Shown: in pieces, positions 16,679 through 26,954 of the stretch
Position numbering within the stretch: the stretch's first letter is position 1
Layout: every line of letters begins with the position of its first letter
Assembly: GCA_040401995.1 (NCBI GenBank)
Contig: JBBANM010000031.1
Location: 1-64,000, forward strand
Direction: 5' to 3'
Length of the DNA: 64,000 nucleotides
From: Haliscomenobacter sp040401995
GTDB lineage: Bacteria; Bacteroidota; Bacteroidia; Chitinophagales; Saprospiraceae
Position numbers and translations under genes: made by a program
The notes under the pieces: model-generated
The model's database searches: none
Seen by the model: the letters and a program-made list of their open reading frames with translations, nothing else
What the model was told of the DNA's origin: nothing

Positions 16679-19507
16679 CTAGAAAGTATAGCTAAGTGCT
16701 AGGTTAGCTGTATATCCATTCGTGAATTGAAACAAAACCCGGTCACCTTCTTTAGAAAACTTTTTATCATTATTGGCATCTTGATAATAGACTAAGTTTT
16801 GCTTGAGAATGTCGCCGATGGTCAATTTGGCATTGAGTTTGCCAATTTTTTTGCCTACTTGAAGGTCAATCACCGAACGTGGTTGCTCGTAAATATCTTG
16901 ACGGGTATCTCCAAACTGAGGATCTACACCTACGTAAGCAATACGACGACCTACTCTGTTGAATACTGCACTGGCAAACCAGCCATTCTCTTGGTTTTCG
17001 TATTGTAAACCGATGTTGATTACGTAAGGAGATTGACCTTGCAATGGACGGTCACTCTTAGCCTGAGACCCAGGGCTAAAGCTTAATTTTGACTTAATCA
17101 AAGCCAAGTTAGAGAAGAAAGTAACATCGTGGAAAAATCCAGTTTCTTTATTGCCACCTAAGAAATCCAAGTTCTTTCTAACCTCAAACTCTAAACCATA
17201 GACATTTGCAGATTTTTCGTTCTCAAAAGTGAAAGTGGTGAACGGTTGAGTAATATCGATACTAAATTCGACAGGATTTTTGATGGTTTTGTAAAATGCG
17301 CCAGCTGAGATAAGTTGAGAACCAGAAGGGAAAAACTCCCAGCGTACATCAAAATTATTCAATTGAGCGATCTGGAGATTTTTGTTACCTCGGATTTCAG
17401 CGTTGCGGTCAAATACAAAGAAAGCAAATGGCGCCAATTCACGGAATTCTGGGCGGTTCACCGAAGCGTAATATGCTGCGCGCAAGTTAGATTTTTCGCT
17501 CAAAGAATAAGACAGGTTCACCGATGGCAATGCAGAACCTTTCTTAATCCGAGAAACATCTGATCCGATTTTTGGATTGGTTACATTGATATCGATGTAT
17601 TCGTAACGTACACCATAAACTAGACGCAACTTTTCAAAGTATTTTTGATCGGCCATAAGATAAAAAGCGGTAAGATTTGATTGGCCTTTATAGTTGGCAA
17701 TGTCATCAGCGGTTTTTTCAACTAGATACAATTTTGAGCCGCCAATGCTACTAGCACCTAAATCTGTTGCTGGGTTTTGGCTTGAACTAGGTGGCGCGCC
17801 ATTGTAAACAAAACTGCGGCTGGTAAAATCACGGTTACGGTTTTGGTAGAAAAAGCCAGCTTTCAGTTCCGTTTTTGTACTTGAATTTGGTGATTTTAAC
17901 TGTTTGCTTAATTCAACAGTTCCTCCAAATAGAGATTCTTGCAAATTAGATGCAAAACGACCCGTACTGGTATTGAAAAAATCGCCAGTTGATAACCGGT
18001 AGTTATTAACGTCAGAAGCACGATCAGGGTTTGCGTAGTTGACAATGCGGTAATCAGGTATGTTTCTGACGATATTGGAGTAATTCACCGATGCATTAAG
18101 CGTAAATGCGTTTTCACCAATAATTTGCTTCAACGATAGAATGGAGTTGTACAAACGGTTGTAGTTGATAAGATTGGCAAAGTTACGTACCAATACGTTA
18201 TCACTAACGTTACCAACACCAGAACGAGAAATGGAGTTGTTGTCGGTATTGGCATTGAGTAAGTTGCGGAAATTAATTTGAGTTTTCCCGGCAACATAAT
18301 TTACATTAAGTAGACCGCCCGTGCTGAAGTTTTGGATGTTGATTTTATCATTGAAGTTAGATACCAAACCGCCGCCATCATAAGTATTGATGACGCCTTC
18401 AGAGAAACGACGCGTATTGGCATAGTTTAATGCAAAAATCACTCCAATTTTACGGTTTTGGGCCAAACGAATTGGAAAACCTAAAGAGTAGGAAATACGA
18501 CTGTTTGGGCCAGCCTTAATCGTCTCATTGGACCAGTCGTTATTGAATTTCTGCGTGATCTCCGCAAAAGATGTCTTTTGCGCAGCATTTAGGAATTGCG
18601 TGTTTGATTTCAGGCCATTATCAGCAAAAGAAGGCAAATCACGTTTGTCGCTTGGGAAGTTTAATGCCTCGCCAGAATAGCGTTTGAATTGGAAGAAGTC
18701 CTTAAAGCTAGTTAAAGAGTGTGTTTGGGCGCCAATAGAAAGGGTTTGGGTAAACTCTTCTGGAATGGCTTTGGTGTTGATCTTGATGATACCGCCGCCA
18801 AAATCGCCAATTAAATCAGGTGTACCTGCTTTGATGATTTGCAAGTTATCGAGCAAGCTGGCAGGAACCACGTCAAAGGCAAAGGCCTTACGGTCGGATT
18901 CGGTAGAAGGCAACAAAGCGCCATCCAAATAACCGGCGTTATAACGGTCGTTCATACCGCGGATTACTGCAAATTTGCCTTCCTGGATAGAAGCGCCAGT
19001 TACGCGTTTCAATACGTCAGAAGTGGTGCGGTCTGGAGTTTTACGGATAAGATCTGCAGAAATACCATCCGATACTTGCGCAGCGTTTTTGCGTTCGGTC
19101 AACAACGCCAGTGCGCTTGACTTCTGAACGGTATAAGTTACTACAACTTCCTGTAGCGCATTGACTTCTTCATCCATTACGACGTTCAAGAAGGTGACTT
19201 CGCCAGCCTTTACGTCAACTTGGATTTTTTGGGTTTGGTAAGAAATGTAGCTACAAACCAAGATATGAGTACCTGGATTGAGGCTCAGATCAAATTTACC
19301 CTCAATATCGGTAACTGTACCATTGTCGGTACCTTCTACTTGAACGGTAGCACCAATAAGATCTTCGCTAGATCCTTTGTCGATTATTTTTCCGGATACA
19401 GATCCTTGCTTTGTCTGTGCGTCAAGGCTAAGCGAAAATCCTAAACCAATGGTGATGGCAATTCCGAGGATTGCATTTTTAAGCAAAATTTGGTAGTTGT
19501 ATTTCAT
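16679..19507 (-). CDS. TonB-dependent outer-membrane receptor with carboxypeptidase-regulatory-like N-terminal domain
   Basis: A 942-residue receptor. I start at 19507 (MKYNYQILLKNAILGIAITI...), giving a signal peptide; the longer frame is not signal-like. Order: signal peptide; CarboxypepD_reg-like domain (GSVSGKIIDKGSSEDLIGAT to about residue 110); plug domain with KTPDRTTSDVLKRVTGASIQ, FAVIRGMNDRYNAGYLDGA and DLIGDFGGGIIKINTK; then a 22-strand barrel ending NGYTANLALSYTF with the terminal Phe of outer-membrane barrels. No SusD-like gene is adjacent, so it is not a classical Sus pair; a T9SS-exported protein gene follows instead. The transported ligand is unknown. Confidence 0.92.
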   Translation of the reverse strand: MKYNYQILLKNAILGIAITIGLGFSLSLDAQTKQGSVSGKIIDKGSSEDLIGATVQVEGTDNGTVTDIEGKFDLSLNPGTHILVCSYISYQTQKIQVDVKAGEVTFLNVVMDEEVNALQEVVVTYTVQKSSALALLTERKNAAQVSDGISADLIRKTPDRTTSDVLKRVTGASIQEGKFAVIRGMNDRYNAGYLDGALLPSTESDRKAFAFDVVPASLLDNLQIIKAGTPDLIGDFGGGIIKINTKAIPEEFTQTLSIGAQTHSLTSFKDFFQFKRYSGEALNFPSDKRDLPSFADNGLKSNTQFLNAAQKTSFAEITQKFNNDWSNETIKAGPNSRISYSLGFPIRLAQNRKIGVIFALNYANTRRFSEGVINTYDGGGLVSNFNDKINIQNFSTGGLLNVNYVAGKTQINFRNLLNANTDNNSISRSGVGNVSDNVLVRNFANLINYNRLYNSILSLKQIIGENAFTLNASVNYSNIVRNIPDYRIVNYANPDRASDVNNYRLSTGDFFNTSTGRFASNLQESLFGGTVELSKQLKSPNSSTKTELKAGFFYQNRNRDFTSRSFVYNGAPPSSSQNPATDLGASSIGGSKLYLVEKTADDIANYKGQSNLTAFYLMADQKYFEKLRLVYGVRYEYIDINVTNPKIGSDVSRIKKGSALPSVNLSYSLSEKSNLRAAYYASVNRPEFRELAPFAFFVFDRNAEIRGNKNLQIAQLNNFDVRWEFFPSGSQLISAGAFYKTIKNPVEFSIDITQPFTTFTFENEKSANVYGLEFEVRKNLDFLGGNKETGFFHDVTFFSNLALIKSKLSFSPGSQAKSDRPLQGQSPYVINIGLQYENQENGWFASAVFNRVGRRIAYVGVDPQFGDTRQDIYEQPRSVIDLQVGKKIGKLNAKLTIGDILKQNLVYYQDANNDKKFSKEGDRVLFQFTNGYTANLALSYTF

Positions 19508-20012
19508 GAAGCTGGTTTTTTGCTGCAAAAAAAATATGCTGATTGAAAAAAGTGGCTGCAAATTGGATTCTATGGTTGGAGGAAAGAGCAAGGCTCTTTT
19601 TGCGCATGGGATGAATAAATCGGAAAATTGTTCGTTTGCTTTGATCATAGAGAACGCGTCAAATACAGCGCAAAGGAAACACAATCCAGGCGGCTTGGAG
19701 TAGAAGCGGCGTTTAAGTTTGGTTTAACTTTATGTAAACCAGAAGTTAATTTTCTGCAAATTGAGCGTAAAATAAAATGTAATTATTTGATGTATAGTGA
19801 GTTGAATGAAAGTGGAGGAATTAACATTGGAAAAGTTAAGCGTATTGAGTTGAAGTTAAAATAAATTACTTATTGTAAATATATTGATGTTTGTATTTTC
19901 AAAAAAATTGATTATTAATGCTTTAAATCTATTTTCCTTGCAAATTTGATAGAAAAAAAACATTTACATTGTAGTAAATAAAAAGTTAGAAATAGTAAAA
20001 AAGGATTTGGGG
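19508..20012. other. 505-base intergenic region, AT-rich, no gene seen
   Basis: This is the 5' region of the TonB-dependent receptor and the 3' flank of the glycosyltransferase, both on the minus strand. The part from about 19,850 to 20,010 is strongly AT-rich with many A-tracts. Short open frames exist but lack start context or family features. I found no clear TAnnTTTG element on the minus strand and no repeat shared with the rest of the window. Confidence 0.5.
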
Positions 20013-20717
20013 CTAATTTTTTAAACATATTTTCAGCAGATTCCCAAATTCTTGAACGATAATTTTCAGACTCATACTAGAAAAAGAGACTTCTTCACGA
20101 AGCTTTAAGGGAAGATACTCAAGGCTAATATTTTTACTTCTGCTACTCAATACTAAAAATTCAGCATCGCACAAAAACCGATTGATGGTGGTGCGTAGGA
20201 AAATAGCCCGCCCCTTGGCATTGAACCCCTTTAACCCCGATTGCGTATCTGGATTGGGCAATCGCAATAAAATACCATTAAGCATTTGCGACATTTTTGA
20301 AGTAATCCAACGTTTCCACGACAAATGGGTGTAATATTCATCGTCTCTACACCCCGCTACCACATCGGCGCCTTGTTCCAATCGCTGATACATCTCTTGG
20401 ATATGACGCATTTGGTAAGGAAAATCAATATCAGTAAAGATCTGGAAATCACTACTGGCTGCTGCTACGCCATGTCGCAAGGCATATCCTTTGCCTTGGT
20501 TGGGTTCGTAACTTAGAAAGGTGAAATTTGGAATTGCTGCATGGATGAGTTCAATGGCCTCTGGGCTAATCAGTTTGATCGAACCATCATTCACAATGAT
20601 CAAATGGATGGGAACTCCAGGCAGGAGTTCACACAATTCAGCAAAATAGTACACTGTATTTTTATCCCAACCCAGCGGCGGGTTGAAACAAGGCTGGATG
20701 ATGTCGAGCGAACGCAT
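20013..20717 (-). CDS. family 2 glycosyltransferase (dolichyl-phosphate sugar synthase-like)
   Basis: A 234-residue GT-A fold enzyme. The nucleotide-binding strand HLIIVNDGS, the YEPNQGKGYALRHGVAAA segment and the DxD-like FQIFTDIDFPYQ are those of GT2 polyprenyl-phosphate sugar synthases, and DTQSGLKGFNAKGRAIF matches the family's TGFR-type acceptor region. No membrane segments are present. The N-terminus (IIQPCFNPPLGWDKN) has a Cys where most members have xIPxYN, and is slightly longer. It probably loads a polyprenyl phosphate or modifies a surface glycan. It sits beside the large adhesin but is separated from it by 206 bases and a hairpin. Confidence 0.85.
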   Translation of the reverse strand: MRSLDIIQPCFNPPLGWDKNTVYYFAELCELLPGVPIHLIIVNDGSIKLISPEAIELIHAAIPNFTFLSYEPNQGKGYALRHGVAAASSDFQIFTDIDFPYQMRHIQEMYQRLEQGADVVAGCRDDEYYTHLSWKRWITSKMSQMLNGILLRLPNPDTQSGLKGFNAKGRAIFLRTTINRFLCDAEFLVLSSRSKNISLEYLPLKLREEVSFSSMSLKIIVQEFGNLLKICLKN

Positions 20718-20854
20718 TGACTGTTGTTTAATGGAGCTGTTGAAGTACCAAAATCAGGAGCCAAAATCAGCAACCGGAAGATTCCTCTCAACAGCCCAAA
20801 TGAACTGCAAAGAAGAAGATTTTTTGAGTAGTTTCAAAAACTTCTTTTAAACAC

Positions 20855-20891
20855 AACACCTGAGGACACCACAAATGTGTGCTCAGGTGTT
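20855..20891 (-). terminator. hairpin downstream of the giant adhesin gene
   Basis: AACACCTGAG (20855-20864) is complementary to 20882-20891; an inner ACAC/GTGT pair extends the stem across one mismatch. It lies 33 bases after the adhesin stop. The following minus-strand sequence has only a weak T-run, so termination is likely but not certain. Confidence 0.5.
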
Positions 20892-20923
20892 CTATTCACC
20901 AAAGTTTGGAGGAAAGAAAATTG

Positions 20924-23900
20924 TTATTGTACCAAGGTTACATCGCCATAGAATGGCACTTCTTCACCGCCATAAAACCGAATCACCGTTTTGTAAACAA
21001 AGACAGCCGAATTCATGTGTTGGCCTTTAATCGTCCCATTCCAACCAAAGGTGGGGTCACCAGGAGCAAAGTTTTCTTGACGAAATACTTTTTCCCCCCA
21101 GCGATCAAAAATCTCCAAAAACAATACCTTTTCTATCGATTTGTTTGGGAAAACCATAAATACATCATTGTACCCATCGCCATTAGGTGAAAACGCATTA
21201 GGGATGTAGACTTTTCCTTGGGCATCAACATTAATGATTATATCGTCAGTAGCTACACAACCTGCGGTATCTTTTAAGGTGGCAAAATAAGTGGAGGTTT
21301 TTACCGGTCGAACGTTGACTTTGTTCAAACAGGTATCGCAGTGTAAGGAGGTATCCGTGGTTTGGAATTTGATTATTTTTATTGCCGTCACAGGGCGATT
21401 GGTTACGCCCCTAATAACCGCAAAATCACCCAAGGCGATGTTTTGATCTGGCCCCAAATCTAATTCCAAGCGATTGGGTTCGGTAATGGTAATTTGTCGG
21501 GTAGTTTCACAACCTCGGGAATCTTGAGCAAATACTTTATAGACCCCAGGAGCAAGGTTGGTAAACTGAGACAAAGTTGTAAAATTGGCTTGTTTGCTGA
21601 GTCGGTAAAGAAACGGTCCTTGTCCGCCTTTAATACCGCGAACCCGAATAGCGCCATTGTTTTGTCCAAAACAGGTGACATTCCGAGCATCTAAAGCCAA
21701 ACTATCTGGTTTCGTTCCGTAAAGAGATACTTTGGTGGAATCCACATTTTTGCACCCATTGTCGGGATTTGTCAACTCTAAAAAGTAAACTCCAGGTTGG
21801 AAAACATTGGTTCGGATCGTTGTAGCGCCAAAGGTAGGGTCGCTTTTACTAAACCAGCGTGCCGAATAACGATCATTAGGGCGAACCCCCGCCAATTGTA
21901 CTTCGGTGATGATACAATCCAATTCTAAGTTGGGTCCAGCGTCTACCAGCGGACGTAGGGTGTCTTTACCAACGGTAGCCGAATCCTTGGCCATACAGCC
22001 ATTGCGCAAATTGGTAACCTGCAAGCGATAGACTCCAGGTTGACCAATGGCAATCGTGCGGCCTTGTTTGTTGAAAGAACTATTTCCACTCCGGAATGTC
22101 CAGGTATATCCATATAATTCACCAGGCTTGGGGATCTGACCAATCAAAAAGATGGAATCCCGCGCGCAGGTGAGCGTGCGGTCACCCAAAATTTGGGGAA
22201 CGGGAAGGATAGAGTCCCTCTTTAAAACAATATTGGCCTGTCCTTTGCAGCCTTTGAGGGTATCTAAAATTTGCAAACTATAGGCGCCAACTTTATTTAC
22301 CGTAATCCTGGATTGGCTACTACTGGAAATCAAGCGCCCTGAGGCATCAAACCATTGATATTTGTAGAATTTCCCAATGGCAGTATTGATGGTATCCAGT
22401 GCGATCGATTGAGTAATACAATCAAAGGTATCCAATGGATGAATACTGACCTGCGGGGTATAGCTCAGATCTTTTAACTCAATTTCTGGCCCGATGGAAA
22501 CACATTTGTGAATGGTATCCGTGACTTCTTGGCGGTACTTACCTCCTTTGGTGACCAATGGTCGGAACGAATTTTGATTAGCAGGCGTAATGCCTGGGCC
22601 AGTCCAAAAAACGGAATAAAAGCTATTTATCGGAACCCGCGAACCGCCTAATATCAAGGAAGGACGGGTACATGTAAAGGTACTGTCTTTGAGCGGATCT
22701 ATTGGAGGCAGTTGAATTTCTTTGATGGCAATGGTATCAATTTGTTGGCATCCAAAGCTGTTTCGCACTTGCACCTTGTATTTTCCTGCAACGGTAATAA
22801 CCCGGCGATTGATGCTGTCACCATTTTCCCAGAGTACCTTTTCAAAACCCGGTGGTATCTCGAGTACCGTTTGGGTGTTTTTACAAAAATAAGGCACCCC
22901 TTTTATGGCAACGACGGGCGGTGGTTCGGAGCGGAGGTTAAAGGTGTCAAAACCAGGGCAGTCATTGGTGTCGCGTATTTCCACCGTATATTTTCCTGCT
23001 GTATTTACGAGGATGGCTAGGGCTTTACTGCCATTGCTCCAGGTAATTTCAGGTTGTGTTTTTTCAATAGACAAAGAAGCAAACTCACCTTGGCACAGGT
23101 AGGGTGGAGCGATAATTTTGACTTTGGGAGATGGATTTCTAATCACTTTTACTTGGGCACGACCATTACAGCCAAGGTCATCTTCAATGGAAATGCCGTA
23201 TATTCCAGGATTAACAATTTTGATGACGTTGGTGGTGTCTCCAGTTGTCCATCGATAGGATTTAAAACCGCCAAGTACTTCGAGGGTTAAGGTTTCATTT
23301 TCACAATAAAAACGATCGCCATCAATGATCGGGTAGGGGATTTTGGTTTGTAAAACCTTGACTTGATCACTCCCTATACAACCGTTGAGCCCCACCAATT
23401 GAATACCATAAATTCCGGGTTTTTTCACTAAGATGGTACTGGTAGAGCGCCCGGTTGTCCACAAAATAGCGCCAGTAACATCGCCCTCAATACTTAAAAA
23501 AGTAGAATCTTCTCGGCAAAGTATCGTGTCGCCAATAATTTGCACTTTGGGTGAGATTTTTTCCAAAAGATCCTGACGATCACTTGCCGAACAGCCATTG
23601 CCATCGGTAATCGTCAAAATATAAGTCCCTCCTTTGGTAACGGTTATTTGATCCGTGGTGTCGCCCGTTGACCAATTGTATTTTGCGAATCCAGATCCAG
23701 AGAAGAGAAACACTTTTTGCCCGCTACAAAATTCATTGGCGCCAATGATTTCCACTTTAGGCAATGAGAAAACATTTGTACGGAACAAAATCTCGGTTAC
23801 ACAAGTATTGCTATCCTGAACGATAATCCCAAAGTTTCCAGATTTGGTTACATTAATAGAGCGGGTGGTTTCCCCGGTAGACCAATTGTATTTTGAATAT

Positions 23901-26551
23901 CCAGCACCGGCATCGACAATTCGGGTTTCCCCTTCACAAAAATTGAGTGGGTTGGGCAATTTTGGAAACTTTGGTATTCGTTCTAGTACACTCAACGAAT
24001 CGCGGTTTTTACAACCATTGCTATTGGTGACGATTACGGTGTAAACTCCTCCATTTCCAACTTTTATAGTGGGCTGATTTTGTCCATTTGACCAAATATA
24101 ATCCGTGAATGTTTGTGGTACAGTGAGCGAAATTAACTTACCAGTACACAAAGGGGCTGATGCTTTAATAGTTGGCTTTGGGTTGGGAAATGCAGAAACT
24201 AGGGCGGAAGTATCGGCAATACAGCCATTGTTATCGGTTACGGTCAGGAAATAGTTTCCACCTTTAGTAATTTTTATTTGCCGTATGGTATCACCAGTAG
24301 ACCAGCGATATTTGAGATAGCCAAAATCGGCAAAAATTCGGATAGAATCGTCTTCACAGAAAGGTTGTATTCCGAAAATTGCGGGTTGAGGATTTTGCAC
24401 AGAGCGAACCAAAACGGAATCAGTATTGCTACAATCATTCTCATCGGTAACAACTACAAAGTATTTTCCGGGGGCATTCACTTGTATGGTCGGCTTAGTT
24501 GCTCCACCTGTCCAACTGTATAATTTGTAGTTCTCGGTTAAATTTAAGGTACTTTTTTCTCCAGGACATAAAACCAAATCCCCTCTGATGTCGGGGCGAG
24601 GCAAAGGGAAAATAGTCAACTGTGTTGAATCTTGTGCGCTACAATTTCCATTAGAGACCGTTACGCTATAAACACCTGTTTGAAAAGGCGATATCGTAGG
24701 CGTGGTAGCTCCAGTTGACCATTTGTAACTGATGAAATTTCCAGGATTGAGTTTTACGCCGCCGCCTTGACAGAGCGCCTGAGAAGTTGGCAAAAATGGT
24801 TTTGGCACTGCAAAAGTGTCAGTCGTCGCAATGGCTCTCCCCTGACAACCAAAAGCATCGGTAACTGTAACTTGAAAAGTTCCAGGGCCTGCTACACGAA
24901 TAATTGATATGGTATCATTGGTAGACCAGCGGTATTTGCTAAATCCAGCGGAGGCATTCAAAAGGGTGCTGGTATTGGAACAAAACTTAAGTATACCAGC
25001 AATTTGGGGAATGGGATTTGCCCGTTCGGTTACAAAGACGGAATTGGAGTTGCTGCAACCAAAATTGTTGGTTGCTGTAACCGAATAATTACCTGGACTT
25101 GAGACCGGTAATACCGCAGTTGTAGCGCCAGTAGACCATTTGTAACTGGTAAAACCGGCTTGGGTTTGTAAGTTGACGCTACCGCCAGCGCAATAAAACA
25201 AAGCTCCCTGAATAGTGGGAGGGGCAGGAGCGGAAAGCGTAACGTTGAGTTGTCCAGTAAATGAACAATCGGCTTTATCGGTGATGGTTACGGTGAAAAG
25301 ACCACCCGTTTTGACGGTTATTTTGGGGGTGGTTTCATTTGTGGACCATTTATAAGTCTTGAAGGTATCGACAATGGATAAAACTGTTGAAAAACCTGTA
25401 CAAATCACCGTATCCCCAGTAATTAATTTTGCTGGCGCCGTACGTCCTTTGATCTGAATTTGCGCCGAACCAATACAGCCTTGAGTAGAGGTGACCGTTA
25501 CAGCATAGGTACCCGGCCCCGGAGCTGTAAATGTGGAATCGCGTCCGCCGCCTGGCCAACTGTAACTCCTAAACCCACCATTGGCTTTGATTATAGTGGT
25601 TGCATTGCTACATATTATGGTGTCGGCTTTTAATTTGGGTTTTGGCAAAGGAAAAATTTGGAGACCCACGCTTTTTTCCTTGACGCAATTCCCCTCTGTT
25701 ACGGTAAGCTTATAATTTATGTTTCCCTCAAAAGTGAGAGGAATCCGCACGGTGGCAAAGGGAATGGTATCTTTTTCAATAAACTTTACAGCAGTGGATG
25801 GAGTAGAGGTCCAGGAGTATTTCTCTCGTCCTGCCGTTTTACTGACTTGCCCTTGAATAAAAAAAGTAGTGCCTGGGCAATCGGCTTGGTCTTTTCCTAA
25901 GTCGATTTTTACTTGATCGCAGTTTGGATTAGCAATACAGTTGAGGTACTCTTTTGCATTGCCACCCCAGGACATCGTGAAATTTTGTGGGTTAATGGTG
26001 TCAATACCAGAACCTACCCCAGCAAAATAGTCGATGAGCAAAAAATAACCCTCGCCAGGTTGGACAATCATGGGTTTTAAAAAACCGTCGCCGGTTAGAT
26101 CTTCAGTTGTATCAGTTCTGGTACTATCTAAACCGGTATTGATGGTTGTTATGGTAGGGTCTGACTTAAGACCTGCGAAAGAACAACGTCTGGGTTTACC
26201 AAGACTATCACAATTGAGATTGGGTCCATAGACAGCGAAATCATAATCTGCCAGAGCATTGGCGCGTGTAGCCGACAGGTTAAACAAAATCTGACTATTC
26301 TTCGGCATATCCTTTCTAAACTCAAAATAAAACCATGCCGAATAGTTTTCCCTTCGCTCCAGACAGCCTTGGTTGTTTTTGGGATTTGCAAAATCGTCGA
26401 TTCCTCTCCCTTTGGGAATGAATGAAAACTTTTTATCACTACAGATGACAATAGCCGTTCGGCAATCTGTATTGACTTTTTGCCCCCACGTTAAAACAGG
26501 ACAAATAAATAGTGTGAACCAAATCAGGTTTTTGAGATTATTTAACCCCAT
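20924..26551 (-). CDS. giant T9SS-exported surface adhesin with 14+4 Ig-like repeats, SprB repeat and CHU_C sorting domain
   Basis: An 1875-residue surface protein. Order: signal peptide (to TWGQ); an about 200-residue N-terminal domain with several Cys (CRTAIVICSDKKFSF..., NYSAWFYFEF); 14 tandem repeats of about 70 residues with the pattern ...FC...L.....FxxYxWSTGxTTxxIxVxxxGxYxVTVTDxxGC..., each with two Cys placed to make one disulfide; four longer repeats of about 83 residues with the same core; one SprB-type repeat (VTCFGQNNGAIRVRGIKGG...); and a gliding-motility-type C-terminal domain (type B T9SS signal) VYIPNAFSPNGDGYNDVF ... IFDRWGEKVF. Such proteins act in adhesion or gliding. It is a one-gene unit. 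Confidence 0.93.
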   Translation of the reverse strand: MGLNNLKNLIWFTLFICPVLTWGQKVNTDCRTAIVICSDKKFSFIPKGRGIDDFANPKNNQGCLERRENYSAWFYFEFRKDMPKNSQILFNLSATRANALADYDFAVYGPNLNCDSLGKPRRCSFAGLKSDPTITTINTGLDSTRTDTTEDLTGDGFLKPMIVQPGEGYFLLIDYFAGVGSGIDTINPQNFTMSWGGNAKEYLNCIANPNCDQVKIDLGKDQADCPGTTFFIQGQVSKTAGREKYSWTSTPSTAVKFIEKDTIPFATVRIPLTFEGNINYKLTVTEGNCVKEKSVGLQIFPLPKPKLKADTIICSNATTIIKANGGFRSYSWPGGGRDSTFTAPGPGTYAVTVTSTQGCIGSAQIQIKGRTAPAKLITGDTVICTGFSTVLSIVDTFKTYKWSTNETTPKITVKTGGLFTVTITDKADCSFTGQLNVTLSAPAPPTIQGALFYCAGGSVNLQTQAGFTSYKWSTGATTAVLPVSSPGNYSVTATNNFGCSNSNSVFVTERANPIPQIAGILKFCSNTSTLLNASAGFSKYRWSTNDTISIIRVAGPGTFQVTVTDAFGCQGRAIATTDTFAVPKPFLPTSQALCQGGGVKLNPGNFISYKWSTGATTPTISPFQTGVYSVTVSNGNCSAQDSTQLTIFPLPRPDIRGDLVLCPGEKSTLNLTENYKLYSWTGGATKPTIQVNAPGKYFVVVTDENDCSNTDSVLVRSVQNPQPAIFGIQPFCEDDSIRIFADFGYLKYRWSTGDTIRQIKITKGGNYFLTVTDNNGCIADTSALVSAFPNPKPTIKASAPLCTGKLISLTVPQTFTDYIWSNGQNQPTIKVGNGGVYTVIVTNSNGCKNRDSLSVLERIPKFPKLPNPLNFCEGETRIVDAGAGYSKYNWSTGETTRSINVTKSGNFGIIVQDSNTCVTEILFRTNVFSLPKVEIIGANEFCSGQKVFLFSGSGFAKYNWSTGDTTDQITVTKGGTYILTITDGNGCSASDRQDLLEKISPKVQIIGDTILCREDSTFLSIEGDVTGAILWTTGRSTSTILVKKPGIYGIQLVGLNGCIGSDQVKVLQTKIPYPIIDGDRFYCENETLTLEVLGGFKSYRWTTGDTTNVIKIVNPGIYGISIEDDLGCNGRAQVKVIRNPSPKVKIIAPPYLCQGEFASLSIEKTQPEITWSNGSKALAILVNTAGKYTVEIRDTNDCPGFDTFNLRSEPPPVVAIKGVPYFCKNTQTVLEIPPGFEKVLWENGDSINRRVITVAGKYKVQVRNSFGCQQIDTIAIKEIQLPPIDPLKDSTFTCTRPSLILGGSRVPINSFYSVFWTGPGITPANQNSFRPLVTKGGKYRQEVTDTIHKCVSIGPEIELKDLSYTPQVSIHPLDTFDCITQSIALDTINTAIGKFYKYQWFDASGRLISSSSQSRITVNKVGAYSLQILDTLKGCKGQANIVLKRDSILPVPQILGDRTLTCARDSIFLIGQIPKPGELYGYTWTFRSGNSSFNKQGRTIAIGQPGVYRLQVTNLRNGCMAKDSATVGKDTLRPLVDAGPNLELDCIITEVQLAGVRPNDRYSARWFSKSDPTFGATTIRTNVFQPGVYFLELTNPDNGCKNVDSTKVSLYGTKPDSLALDARNVTCFGQNNGAIRVRGIKGGQGPFLYRLSKQANFTTLSQFTNLAPGVYKVFAQDSRGCETTRQITITEPNRLELDLGPDQNIALGDFAVIRGVTNRPVTAIKIIKFQTTDTSLHCDTCLNKVNVRPVKTSTYFATLKDTAGCVATDDIIINVDAQGKVYIPNAFSPNGDGYNDVFMVFPNKSIEKVLFLEIFDRWGEKVFRQENFAPGDPTFGWNGTIKGQHMNSAVFVYKTVIRFYGGEEVPFYGDVTLVQ

Positions 26552-26954
26552 AATGTTTTTTTTTGTTGCCCCTCACTTTTGTAAAACAAAGATCAAATGC
26601 ACTCTAGATCTTTTGAAAAGTGCCAGTGGTTTTTCTGGAAAAATTACGAAAGCGAAAATCAAACTGTAAGTCTACAATTGTAAAAACTTAACAGCTCAGA
26701 ATAACCCCTTAACGTAAACCTGAATTGATCGCAAAATAGTATCTTATCAACAAAAATAACGTATATTTTTATTGTTCTATTAAGCATTAATGTAAGCTGT
26801 GAAACAAATACGAAATGATTTGGAGTTGCCTAGATTTGTTCAAAAGGGACTCATTTACTCTCCTTTCGACAAGGATATTTAACGAAGATTGGCTTGCAAA
26901 GTTGCAAAAAAGCAGGTACAAGCAGCAATAAAAATCACGATTTAAGATTTAATA
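26552..26954. other. 403-base AT-rich intergenic region, probable adhesin promoter region
   Basis: Between two minus-strand genes, it holds the adhesin leader. A minus-strand TATTTTTG (26758-26751) fits TAnnTTTG but lacks a -33 TTG and would give a 200-base leader, so it is only a weak candidate. No gene, repeat or strong hairpin was seen. Confidence 0.4.
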
